Shown piece after piece: positions 31,606-39,968 of a stretch of 44,356 bases of DNA. A program made the translations under genes and the position numbers. The DNA is from an uncultured Clostridia bacterium (GTDB lineage: Bacteria; Bacillota; Clostridia; Oscillospirales; CAG-272): contig CALWJX010000021.1 in assembly GCA_944381085.1 (NCBI GenBank), positions 1 through 44,356 on the forward strand, written 5' to 3'. Numbering within the stretch: position 1 is the stretch's first letter; each line of letters opens with the position of its first letter. Under the pieces are notes generated by a model. The model was not told the DNA's origin, made no database searches, and worked only from the letters and a program-made list of their open reading frames with translations.

Positions 31606-32181
31606 ATGGAAAACAAGGTGCTTGTAGAAACATCCGCAAGACACATCCATTTGACAGACCATGCCGTCGCCGTGCTTTACGGAGAGGGCGCGGAATTAAC
31701 TCCGAAAAAAATGCTTTCTCAGCCCGGACAGTTTGCCGCCGGAAACGAAAAAATCAAGCTGGTAGGCCCGAAAGGCGAGCTTATGGTAAGCGTTCTCGGT
31801 CCTGTGAGAAGCAAAAACCAAGTCGAACTTTCCTTTACCGATGCCAGAGCGTTGGGGCTTAAGGACGTCCCGGTTCGCGAATCGGGCGATGTCGCAGACA
31901 CCCCCGGAATCAAGCTTATAGGTCCCAAAGGCGAGCTTGAGATAGAAGAGGGCGTCATAATCGCCAAAAGACACATTCACTTCAATCCCGAACAGGCGGA
32001 AGAATTCGGAATCCGGGATAAACAAATCGTAAAAGTCAGAATAAACAGCGAGCGCACCACTGTGTTTGACGACGTGGTCTGCCGCGTTTCCCCCAAATAC
32101 GACCTCGCTATGCACATAGACACCGACGAATGCAACGCGTGCTGTGCGTTCGGAACTGTTTACGGCGAAGTAATTAAATAA
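31606..32181 (+). CDS. pduL: Phosphate acyltransferase PduL
   Basis: 191 residues. Interconverts acyl-CoA and acyl-phosphate. Two beta-barrel halves carry the zinc-binding HxH motifs RHIHL (H13/H15) and KRHIHF (H123/H125). No microcompartment shell genes lie nearby and there is no encapsulation extension at the N-terminus, so it probably serves as the acetate/propionate phosphotransacylase in place of Pta. GAGG lies about 10 bases before the ATG. First gene of a four-gene run. Confidence 0.93.
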   Translation: MENKVLVETSARHIHLTDHAVAVLYGEGAELTPKKMLSQPGQFAAGNEKIKLVGPKGELMVSVLGPVRSKNQVELSFTDARALGLKDVPVRESGDVADTPGIKLIGPKGELEIEEGVIIAKRHIHFNPEQAEEFGIRDKQIVKVRINSERTTVFDDVVCRVSPKYDLAMHIDTDECNACCAFGTVYGEVIK

Positions 32182-32237
32182 TCATAAAGCGTGTCATCCA
32201 TCTGAAAATAAAAATTTAAGGAGCCACCCCGTCAACA

Positions 32238-32915
32238 ATGAAAATTTTATTTCAAGGCGACAGCATAACAGATGCGGGTCGCGACCGAACAGACTGCCAC
32301 GACATGGGACTGGGATATCCCAAATACGCGAGCGGAATGATCGAGGACTCTTTTCCGGACTGTGAGTTTGAATTTATAAATCTCGGAATAAGCGGAAACA
32401 GAACCGAAAATCTGCTTGAAAGGTTGGAGAGCGACGTAATAAATATTAATCCCGACATACTGTCCGTACTGTTGGGCATCAACGATGTGTGGCATCGTTA
32501 CAGTCCGCAAAAGGTGAATACTTCAGATGAACAGTTTGAGCATAATTACAATTCCGTTTTGTCCGGAATAAGGGAAAAGACAAACGCTAAAATTATTATT
32601 CTGTCTCCGTTTTTGCTTGACGCCCCGGAAGTACAAAATATGAGAGGCGAGGTTGACAGAGTGATAAACATAGTAAAAAAACTTGCCGACAGATACGCCG
32701 ACGTATATGTTCCGCTTGACGATATCTTCAGAGAGGCTGTATTGACGCAGCCGAAACCTCGTTTTTACTCCGACGACGGAGTACACCCAAACGCGGAGGG
32801 CGCATGTTTAATAGGTGAAAAATATCTCGAAGCGATCTCTCCTGTCATCAATGAATGTCTCAAAACAGGAAAAGCTTCCAAACAATCAGTTAATATTAAT
32901 AAAAGGAGTATATAA
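32238..32915 (+). CDS. SGNH/GDSL-family hydrolase
   Basis: 225 residues, no signal peptide, so cytosolic. Catalytic blocks: GDSI (Ser9), NLGISGN (Gly50-Asn54), GIND (Asn82) and DDGVHPN (Asp180, His183). It is an esterase or deacetylase of unknown substrate, close to the carbohydrate-esterase type. AAGGAG lies about 14 bases before the ATG, longer than usual. It ends 2 bp before the NifU-like gene, whose binding site lies inside it. Confidence 0.85.
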   Translation: MKILFQGDSITDAGRDRTDCHDMGLGYPKYASGMIEDSFPDCEFEFINLGISGNRTENLLERLESDVININPDILSVLLGINDVWHRYSPQKVNTSDEQFEHNYNSVLSGIREKTNAKIIILSPFLLDAPEVQNMRGEVDRVINIVKKLADRYADVYVPLDDIFREAVLTQPKPRFYSDDGVHPNAEGACLIGEKYLEAISPVINECLKTGKASKQSVNINKRSI

Positions 32916-32917
32916 AT

Positions 32918-33634
32918 ATGAGCAAAGAATTTGACTGCGAATATGCTGCAAGCCTTGAGGTACAGCATATGTGCAAGGTTGCCAAGGGTCCTGACCACGG
33001 ACCGGCTCCGATACCCGAAGAAGGCAAATGGGTTCAGGCAAAGGAAATCAAAGATATTTCCGCATACACTCACGGAGTGGGCTGGTGCGCTCCTCAGCAG
33101 GGCGCCTGCAAGCTTTCCCTCAACGTCAAAAACGGTATCATTGAGGAGGCGCTTGTAGAAACCATCGGATGTTCCGGTATGACGCACTCCGCCGCTATGG
33201 CAGCCGAGATTCTCCCCGGAAAAACCATTCTTGAGGCGCTCAACACAGACCTTGTCTGCGACGCCATAAATACCGCTATGCGCGAGCTTTTCCTTCAGAT
33301 AGCTTACGGACGTTCTCAGTCCGCTTTTTCGGAGGGCGGTCTTGTAATAGGTGCGGGTCTTGAAGACCTCGGAAAGGGTACGCGCTCTATGGTAGGTACA
33401 ATGTACGGAACCAAGGCAAAGGGCGTGCGTTATCTGGAAATGACAGAGGGCTACTGCACAAGAATGGCTCTCGACAAGGACGACCAGGTTATAGGATATG
33501 AATTTGTTTCACTGGGTAAAATGACGGATTATATAAAGAACGGAATGGAGCCCAACGAGGCATATGAAAAATCAAAAGGTACATACGGAAGATTTGAAGA
33601 CGCCGTAAAGTACATAGATCCGCGCAAAGAATGA
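32918..33634 (+). CDS. NifU/IscU-like iron-sulphur scaffold-type protein (GGGtGRT partner)
   Basis: 238 residues. The core (about 55-125) has the IscU/NifU N-terminal pattern with C57, C64, C85 and C114, and GCSGMTHSAAMAAEILPGK resembles the scaffold active-site region. A C-terminal extension (about 140-238) is peculiar to this subfamily. AGGAG lies 8 bases before the ATG. It sits 18 bp before the GGGtGRT gene. The two form a conserved pair in anaerobes whose biochemical role I do not know to be established. Confidence 0.8.
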   Translation: MSKEFDCEYAASLEVQHMCKVAKGPDHGPAPIPEEGKWVQAKEIKDISAYTHGVGWCAPQQGACKLSLNVKNGIIEEALVETIGCSGMTHSAAMAAEILPGKTILEALNTDLVCDAINTAMRELFLQIAYGRSQSAFSEGGLVIGAGLEDLGKGTRSMVGTMYGTKAKGVRYLEMTEGYCTRMALDKDDQVIGYEFVSLGKMTDYIKNGMEPNEAYEKSKGTYGRFEDAVKYIDPRKE

Positions 33635-33652
33635 TTCGGGAGGAATATATTA

Positions 33653-34651
33653 ATGGCAAATTTTGAAGGATATGAAAGACGCGAGGCAAAGATCCTCGGC
33701 GTACTCAAAGAATACGGTATTTCCTCTATAGATGAATGTAAGGACATAACTCTCAAATACGGTGTCGACTGCGACGCGATTGTGCGCAGCACTCAGCCTA
33801 TCTGCTTTGAAAACGCGGTGTGGGCATACACGGTGGGCGCGGCGATCGCAATCAAAAAGGGCTGCAAAAAAGCCTCCGACGCCGCTGCGGCAATCGGAAT
33901 CGGACTGCAGTCGTTCTGTATTCCCGGTTCTGTCGCCGAAAACCGCAAGGTTGGTCTCGGACACGGAAATCTGGGCGCGATGCTGCTCTCCGAAGAAACG
34001 GAGTGCTTCTGCTTCCTCGCGGGACATGAATCTTTCGCGGCGGCTGAGGGCGCCATTAAAATAGCTCTCAACGCGAACAAGGTAAGAGTAAAGCCCCTTC
34101 GCGTAATTCTCAACGGTCTTGGCAAGGACGCCGCGTTTATTATTTCAAGAATCAACGGCTTCACATATGTAAAAACCGAGTTTGACCCCTTTACCGAAAC
34201 CGTATCGGTTGTAAGCGAGACCCCGTATTCGACAGGTCCGCGCGCGGATGTAAAATGCTACGGAGCCGACAATGTTCCTGAGGGCGTCGCTATAATGAAG
34301 CTCGAAAACGTAGGCGTTTCCATTACCGGAAACTCCACCAACCCCACCCGTTTCCAGCACCCCGTCGCCGGAACATACAAAAAATGGTGCAACGAAAACG
34401 GAGTTAAATACTTTTCCGTCGCTTCCGGCGGAGGTACGGGACGTACCCTTCACCCGGACAACATGGCGGCAGGTCCTTCCTCATACGGCATGACGGATAC
34501 AATGGGACGTATGCACTCCGACGCGCAGTTTGCGGGTTCGTCTTCCGTGCCCGCGCACGTTGAAATGATGGGACTTATAGGCATGGGCAACAACCCCATG
34601 GTGGGAGCTACCGTCGCGGTTGCGGTCGCAATAGAAGAGGCAGGCAAATAA
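33653..34651 (+). CDS. GGGtGRT-family protein of unknown function
   Basis: 332 residues, cytosolic. The family signature GGGTGRT is at 259-265, followed by conserved HPDNMAAGPSSYGMTDT and the Gly/Met/Ala-rich end. Several Cys/His positions (C51, C89, C118, C120, H104, H125) could hold a metal or cluster supplied by the NifU-like partner. GGGAGG lies 9 bases before the ATG. Last gene before a strong terminator. Confidence 0.85.
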   Translation: MANFEGYERREAKILGVLKEYGISSIDECKDITLKYGVDCDAIVRSTQPICFENAVWAYTVGAAIAIKKGCKKASDAAAAIGIGLQSFCIPGSVAENRKVGLGHGNLGAMLLSEETECFCFLAGHESFAAAEGAIKIALNANKVRVKPLRVILNGLGKDAAFIISRINGFTYVKTEFDPFTETVSVVSETPYSTGPRADVKCYGADNVPEGVAIMKLENVGVSITGNSTNPTRFQHPVAGTYKKWCNENGVKYFSVASGGGTGRTLHPDNMAAGPSSYGMTDTMGRMHSDAQFAGSSSVPAHVEMMGLIGMGNNPMVGATVAVAVAIEEAGK

Positions 34652-34679
34652 TCTCTGCCAAACGCTCATAATAAACAAT

Positions 34680-34710
34680 ATCCGGAGTCGGAAAACGGCT
34701 CCGGATTTTT
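34680..34710 (+). terminator. Terminator of the pduL-GGGtGRT operon
   Basis: ATCCGGAG (34680-34687) pairs with CTCCGGAT (34699-34706), followed by Ts. Confidence 0.85.
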
Positions 34711-35140
34711 CACGTTTTCAGGCAGTTAATATCGCCGAGTTCATATTGATTGTACATAATCACATATTTATTTTCCCACGATATTTTAATATATTTAGAT
34801 TTAATAACTCGGTTTTCGCATAAATACCGAAGTTTTTTATTTTTCACCAAGACAAACAATAATTTTGCTCAATATATAAACATTTAAATTTGTGCAAATT
34901 ATATATGTTTTTGGAATTATTTACAAAACATCTGAACTCATATTTACTTTTACTTTATATTATGTTAAAATATTAAAAACCTGTGATAGCTCACTTTGCC
35001 TGCCGCAGAAAAATGTTCGGTAAATCGATAAAATCATCCTCAAAGCTATAACCGGACATAGCATATCGACGAAAACAAACCGCAAGTATAATAGTTATGA
35101 CTAATTAAACTTACGGAATTAAATGACGGAGGTCAGTTTC
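34711..35140 (+). promoter_or_regulatory. AT-rich intergenic region with promoter of the giant lipoprotein
   Basis: TTTACT (34943-34948), a 17-base spacer, TAAAAT (34966-34971). A hairpin ACTCGGT/ACCGAAGT (34807-34835, one bulge) followed by TTTTTTATTTTT looks like a further terminator. The leader of about 165 bases was not recognised. The start was set at 35141, 8 bases after GGAGG; an ATG at 35123 precedes that binding site. Confidence 0.55.
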
Positions 35141-38100
35141 ATGAAAAATGGCAAAAAATTTTTAAAAATCGGGCTGTGCTTATGTCTGGTAACAGCCGCT
35201 CTGCTGCCGTCCTGTTCACCCAAGAACGGACCCGAAACCCCGACAGGTGCCCCCGACTCTTTAAACACCACCGATATGGGTTCGCAAAGCCCTCAGGAAA
35301 ACGAACCGCCATACGAATTTATCAAATACGGAGGTACACAAATGACAGACTATTCCGAATATTTGCCGGATAAGACCATTCCGGAAATTTTAAAGCAAAA
35401 CCAAGCCGTGGCAATCGCGGCGGAAGCGCTGAAGGCATTCAACGGAAGCGATTTTGTCGGACTCGAAAAAAGCGCCGCCGAACGGGACTACCGAACATTG
35501 ACAATAAACCCGGACGTTTTGTCGGACATCACCGGCAAAACAGTTTCGTCAGAGGGTACTACACCGTCAGCCGCCGCAAAACAGCTCGGACTGCAATATA
35601 TTGAATATGACTCAAGGCTTGTCATTTTTTACAGCGGAGATAAGCCGTTGTTCAATACCGTCGAAGACGTTTACTCTCTTGAGTATCTCTATCTCATGCT
35701 TACCGGCGCGTCGGAAGAAGAGCTTAAAAACGCTTTCGTCACACTTCCTTCCCTGACTTCAAACAACTCATCCAACTCTACATATTACACAGCTCCTGAC
35801 CTTGATCTGGGACTTCAGACAACAATATATGACGAACTGACCGGAGGCTCTCAGAATGTGTCTTCGGGTCCGGCTATCGTGGCGGGAGAAGGAAAAAATT
35901 CAGCCAACCATACCCTTGTCCGGGTTTTCAACAGTCAGCAGGCATGTATTTCTCAGTTTCTGGCGTTTGACCCGTCGGTCACCGGCGGAGTGCAGGTGTG
36001 CGCGCTGAGTATTGACGGCGGTACATATATTGCGACGGCGGCTTATGACAATTCCACGGGTCTTGCCGGAGGCGTGAAAATTTACAGTCCCGACGGAAGC
36101 CTCTTTATGGAATTAAAATCCTCAACTCTGAAAACCCCGTTTTTAATCGCGACCGGAAAATTTTTTTCGGCTTCGGAAGATATATTGCTCATGTGTTCTT
36201 CTTCACCTGTCAACGGCAAAATATATATGGAATTTTATTCGCTTACAGCCTGTGAACAGCTCAAAAAGCTTGAAATCGACGCAAGCTTCGCGCAGGAAGG
36301 CGAGGAAACAGAAATTTCAATACGCCGCAACTCCGGCTCTCCCGACAGTATAATACTTTACTTTACAAAGACAAACGCTGCGTATGAAGGCACGGCCGAA
36401 ACCGAATTTACAAAGATAAGTGTTTCTCTCCCCGAAAATACGGCGGGAGTTTACGCCTCATCGGACAAAAACAGAATGTACACGGTCACACTCAAGGAAA
36501 CCGACAGCACCGAAAATCTTTCGCTGGTTTCATACCTTGACCAAAACGGCGCATGGCAGACAGTTGACGTGGGTCAGAGGGAAAACTATTTTTATACCAC
36601 TTACAATGACGAAGACGAGGACGGATATGTAAGATACGCCTCTTTCCAGCATATAAGGACCGATTTCAGCACTGATGTTATAACTTCGTTCAACGACTCA
36701 ACCGATTCGCAAACCATATATGAAAAGGTAAACAGCGCGCTGTACTCCGATTGGAGTTCCAATGCGTATGTCAATGAATTTACAAACTCAAAATCGCGTG
36801 TTTATCTTGAACCGTGCTTTTCGCATCGTCTCAACGCGGTTCCGTTCAACAACGCAATAATGAATTATCAGGACGCGCTGACAGGAGAAAACATATATTC
36901 TTCCATCGGAAAATCCGGAGAGTATGTTCCCTACCTTGAGCTTGACAGCTCTTTCCATGTCGGAACATATGCTGACGGCATACTGGAAATGCAGAAATGG
37001 AGAATCTACCCCCTTCGTTCATTCCTGCAAAGAGTTTCCGCGGAATTCCGGGGCGATAACGGCAATCCCGAAAAACTTGTAGGTATATCCCCTGTCCACG
37101 AGCATGAGATAAACGTCGCGGGATCGGTTGGCGATTATAACCTGTATATGATAGAAGGCTTCAGAAATTATCTGCTCGGTCTTTACGGAACGGTGGAGAA
37201 TATAAACGCGCGGTTCGGAACAAGCTTTGCCAACATATCGGAAATTGACGCACCCAGAGACGGCGCCCTCGGTGACCGCGGCGAGTGGGATAAATATGAC
37301 GGAGACTATTTCTCGCAATGGGCTCTCTACAACCGTTACATTGTCAATAAGCGAATATTCGAAGCCTATCGTGAAGCCATGCTGGCGGGATTTCCTCCCG
37401 AATCGATCTCCGCGCATCAGATACCCGAAGGAGACGCGATTTCAGGATTTCTGGGGCAGGCTGACACGAGACTTTCACCCGTTGACGCGGTCCTGTCAAG
37501 CGGAACGGCATACGGAGGCACCAGATACGCTTTCTTTATGCAGGACAAGAACAATTTCCACGCTTTGGCGTCGGGCGCCGGTCACAGGTCAATAGTCCTT
37601 GGCGAATACTGCTCAATGAGCACAAGTTATCTGAACGCATACAGACAGCTTAAATATCTGTGGCAAAACGGAACCAGAATGATACACTTCATTACCTTTA
37701 ACGACCAACAGCAGGCGGCAGAAAAAAAGGCTGTTGATAAGCTGGCGAGCGAAAACAATCTCCCCCGTCCGGGTTACACGGGCGGAAGCGAAAGCATTCT
37801 CGGAATATCACAGAACGGAAAGACATATGACATAGTGCAGGTAGGTCAGGGCGAGAACAGAGAAGGTCTGCTCAAATCGGTAAACACCGACGGCACATGG
37901 GAAGGAACCGTATATCTTGTTCCATTCCACGCGCATGTTGACATTCAGAAGCTTGAAAGCTTCTCAACTATATCGGATAATTGCAGCACCACGGGAAAAA
38001 TCGAAGGACTTATGCACGGGGACCAGGTGGAAATCACTCTGCTTGCGAAATCGGAATCGGGCAACGGCAAAATAAAAATAGAAGTTTTCAATGACGGATA

Positions 38101-38368
38101 CATTATTGAAGACGCCTGCGTCGAATATACCGTCGGCACGGAACTGAGTGAGTACAGATATGTGCTCTCAAACCAGATAACACCCGAAAGCATTGAGATT
38201 AAGGTCACGTTTGAGGGTGATATCGAAGCTGAAAACCTTTGCGCTACCGTTCAAAAAGAATCCGTCGCGCGTAAATATTTCGACGACGACAAGAAGCTGT
38301 ACGAAAAATCCGTGACTCATGTCGGCGGCGTTAATTTTGATATACTTGACGCCGATATGAGAGCGTAA
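35141..38368 (+). CDS. Giant surface lipoprotein with a GH42-like glycosidase region
   Basis: 1075 residues. The signal peptide has a lipobox ending LPSC at about residue 25, then a Pro/Thr/Gly-rich linker. About 60-215 is an unrecognised alpha/beta domain. About 240-520 looks like a beta-propeller or beta-sandwich (repeated VKIYSPDGSLFMEL-like strands). About 540-900 resembles clan GH-A enzymes, with LYGTVENINARFGTSFANIS followed by YNRYIVNKRIFEAYREAM, like the GH42 beta-galactosidase pattern around the acid/base Glu. About 935-1050 is a carbohydrate-binding-module-like beta domain. Catalytic Glu residues could not be fixed (candidates in SAHQIPEGD and LGEYCSM). Single gene. Together with the 6669-10457 protein it suggests glycan foraging or remodelling. 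Family call is tentative. Confidence 0.55.
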   Translation: MKNGKKFLKIGLCLCLVTAALLPSCSPKNGPETPTGAPDSLNTTDMGSQSPQENEPPYEFIKYGGTQMTDYSEYLPDKTIPEILKQNQAVAIAAEALKAFNGSDFVGLEKSAAERDYRTLTINPDVLSDITGKTVSSEGTTPSAAAKQLGLQYIEYDSRLVIFYSGDKPLFNTVEDVYSLEYLYLMLTGASEEELKNAFVTLPSLTSNNSSNSTYYTAPDLDLGLQTTIYDELTGGSQNVSSGPAIVAGEGKNSANHTLVRVFNSQQACISQFLAFDPSVTGGVQVCALSIDGGTYIATAAYDNSTGLAGGVKIYSPDGSLFMELKSSTLKTPFLIATGKFFSASEDILLMCSSSPVNGKIYMEFYSLTACEQLKKLEIDASFAQEGEETEISIRRNSGSPDSIILYFTKTNAAYEGTAETEFTKISVSLPENTAGVYASSDKNRMYTVTLKETDSTENLSLVSYLDQNGAWQTVDVGQRENYFYTTYNDEDEDGYVRYASFQHIRTDFSTDVITSFNDSTDSQTIYEKVNSALYSDWSSNAYVNEFTNSKSRVYLEPCFSHRLNAVPFNNAIMNYQDALTGENIYSSIGKSGEYVPYLELDSSFHVGTYADGILEMQKWRIYPLRSFLQRVSAEFRGDNGNPEKLVGISPVHEHEINVAGSVGDYNLYMIEGFRNYLLGLYGTVENINARFGTSFANISEIDAPRDGALGDRGEWDKYDGDYFSQWALYNRYIVNKRIFEAYREAMLAGFPPESISAHQIPEGDAISGFLGQADTRLSPVDAVLSSGTAYGGTRYAFFMQDKNNFHALASGAGHRSIVLGEYCSMSTSYLNAYRQLKYLWQNGTRMIHFITFNDQQQAAEKKAVDKLASENNLPRPGYTGGSESILGISQNGKTYDIVQVGQGENREGLLKSVNTDGTWEGTVYLVPFHAHVDIQKLESFSTISDNCSTTGKIEGLMHGDQVEITLLAKSESGNGKIKIEVFNDGYIIEDACVEYTVGTELSEYRYVLSNQITPESIEIKVTFEGDIEAENLCATVQKESVARKYFDDDKKLYEKSVTHVGGVNFDILDADMRA

Positions 38369-38503
38369 CCGAAAAAAGTCACTGAGCTTATAGAATTTTA
38401 GCCGTATGATTTATATGACTTTTCGGCGTTAGCGCACAAGGGCTTTAATTTTTCATTGTTACATTACAATATAAAACCATACTGACAATCATAAGAGAAT
38501 TTC

Positions 38504-38540
38504 ATAATAGGGTGAAAGTATCTTGCTTTCACCCTATTAT
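38504..38540. terminator. Perfect 15-bp hairpin between convergent genes
   Basis: ATAATAGGGTGAAAG (38504-38518) pairs with CTTTCACCCTATTAT (38526-38540), loop of 7. No T-run follows, so termination is only likely. A second long-range pairing CCGAAAA..GTCA / TGACTTTTCGG (38379-38426) lies just after the lipoprotein gene. Confidence 0.6.
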
Positions 38541-38617
38541 CTGCCACACAATCAGATACAGACCGCGGGAACATATCTGTCGTATTGATATATGCGTATA
38601 GACACCGTTAATCAGAA

Positions 38618-39301
38618 TCAAATCAAAGAAACCGCGCTATGTGCCGCAAGCAAAATTCCAAGCAAAGACAGCGCAACCGGTATTACATATGACGAGATTT
38701 TGCCGAGTAAATTTTCAATTTTTTTGATAAGAGTGGTACCGCGCAGCTTATTGTATCCGAAATACAGCAAAATCAACGGCAAAACATAGATAAAAGTATA
38801 TAAAAAAGTATATCCCAATACATAAGGGAAGTCAAGGTCATAACCTGCAAGCATTGCCAAAAATCCAAAATACGGAAGAGCGCTTGTCAGTTCCACTCCG
38901 CAGAAAATAATTCCCAATATAAACAGTGAAAAACGGGTAATACGCGCGGGAGTCTTAGCGTGCTCCTCCTGTAAAGAAACTTCGGCACAGCGTTTGGTCT
39001 TTATTATAAGTCGGACGCCCAACAAAATAAACAAAATTCCTCCGGTCAATTCAGTCAAGTACAATGGCAGCGGATAGCTTCTTTCCAAAGTGCCAAAAAG
39101 ACGAGAAATCCATTCCGCAATACCGTAATAAACGGCAAGACCCATCAATAAATTGGTAATCCCCATTCCGAGAATAAAAAACAAAACATGTCTTTTGTTC
39201 TTTACCATTGTCTGCAACAAAATCTGCTGCGCAACGGCCGACGGATTGAGGCTGTCAAAAAAGCTTGCCGTAATTGTGGTTCCCAAAATAATCCAATACA
39301 T
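38618..39301 (-). CDS. Small polytopic membrane protein (CcdA/GAP-like)
   Basis: The start is the ATG at 39301, 5 bases after GGGAGG; an upstream frame extension lacks a binding site. 227 residues, six or seven hydrophobic helices. The first helix carries DSLNPSAVAQQ, like the DGxNPCAF helix of CcdA/DsbD-type and GAP-type transporters, but with Ser in place of Cys, so thiol transport is unlikely. Function unknown. Confidence 0.6.
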   Translation of the reverse strand: MYWIILGTTITASFFDSLNPSAVAQQILLQTMVKNKRHVLFFILGMGITNLLMGLAVYYGIAEWISRLFGTLERSYPLPLYLTELTGGILFILLGVRLIIKTKRCAEVSLQEEHAKTPARITRFSLFILGIIFCGVELTSALPYFGFLAMLAGYDLDFPYVLGYTFLYTFIYVLPLILLYFGYNKLRGTTLIKKIENLLGKISSYVIPVALSLLGILLAAHSAVSLI

Positions 39302-39324
39302 AAAATCCTCCCTGTAATAAAAAT

Positions 39325-39374
39325 AAGCGTTAAAATTATACCGCAAAGACCTATGGTATAATTTTAACGCTTTT
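39325..39374 (-). terminator. 18-bp perfect palindromic hairpin after rplS
   Basis: 39325-39342 pairs perfectly with 39355-39372 around a 12-base loop. On the minus strand it is followed by ATTTTTATT. It lies between rplS and the membrane-protein gene. A smaller CCTGTC-CGGT-GACAGG hairpin (39377-39392) stands next to it. Confidence 0.75.
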
Positions 39375-39420
39375 GCCTGTCCGGTGACAGGTTTAATACA
39401 TATTAATTTTTTGAACCGTC

Positions 39421-39774
39421 TCAGTTCTTGGAAACAATATCTTCCTTGACTTTGGAAGCCTTTCCTACTCTTCCGCGCAGATAATAAAGTTTAGCGCGTC
39501 TTACCTTACCCTTTCGGATAACGTCAACCTTAACGACATTCGGAGAATGCAGCGGAAATGTTTTTTCCACTCCGCAACCGTAAGTAATTCTTCTCACGGT
39601 GAAGGTAGAAGAAATTCCCCCGTCGTGCTTCGCGATAACCGTACCCTCGTACATCTGGATTCTTTCTCTTGTGCCCTCAACTATCTTGTTGTGAACTCTG
39701 ACCGTATCACCGATGCTGAACTGAGGTACCTCCTCTTTCAATTGCTCGTTTGTAAAAGCCTTAATTAAATCCAT
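39421..39774 (-). CDS. rplS: 50S ribosomal protein L19 (bL19)
   Basis: 117 residues, the usual size. The protein sits at the 30S-50S interface. Conserved [26 protein letters not shown] core, [17 protein letters not shown] and [12 protein letters not shown] are all present, and [11 protein letters not shown] closes it. The start is the ATG at 39774, 6 bases after AGGAGGG; earlier in-frame starts lie in the leader. Single gene here, not within the usual rimM-trmD group. Confidence 0.97.
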   Translation of the reverse strand: MDLIKAFTNEQLKEEVPQFSIGDTVRVHNKIVEGTRERIQMYEGTVIAKHDGGISSTFTVRRITYGCGVEKTFPLHSPNVVKVDVIRKGKVRRAKLYYLRGRVGKASKVKEDIVSKN

Positions 39775-39835
39775 AACGGCCCTCCTTATAAACCGGATGT
39801 TCATGCGAGCATAGCAGCGGACCACCCTTATTTTA
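39775..39835 (-). promoter_or_regulatory. L19 ribosomal-protein leader
   Basis: On the minus strand the leader reads GGTGGTCCGCTGCTATGC, then GCATGAACATCCGG, just before the ribosome binding site. It is like the Firmicutes L19 autoregulatory leader as I remember it. Free L19 would bind it and lower its own translation. Confidence 0.6.
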
Positions 39836-39904
39836 AATCAATTCTTAAACTGTTTTAAATACACATTTATAAAGACATAAAAAACAGATTAACACACAAC
39901 GATA

Positions 39905-39933
39905 ATTATATCATATAAACCGTAAAAATGCAA
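39905..39933 (-). promoter_or_regulatory. rplS promoter
   Basis: On the minus strand: TTGCAT (39933-39928), a 17-base spacer that ends in TGA, giving an extended -10, then TATAAT (39910-39905). Confidence 0.75.
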
Positions 39934-39968
39934 GTACATATTCAAAAAAATTATTAATACACTGTAAA

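Noticed and set aside
31606..34651. Bacterial microcompartment operon (because of PduL)
   Set aside because: No shell proteins, no encapsulation peptide and no signature enzymes nearby.
34807..34848. Small RNA gene in the 34.7-35.1 kb gap
   Set aside because: One bulged hairpin with a T-run is better explained as a terminator; no promoter directly upstream.
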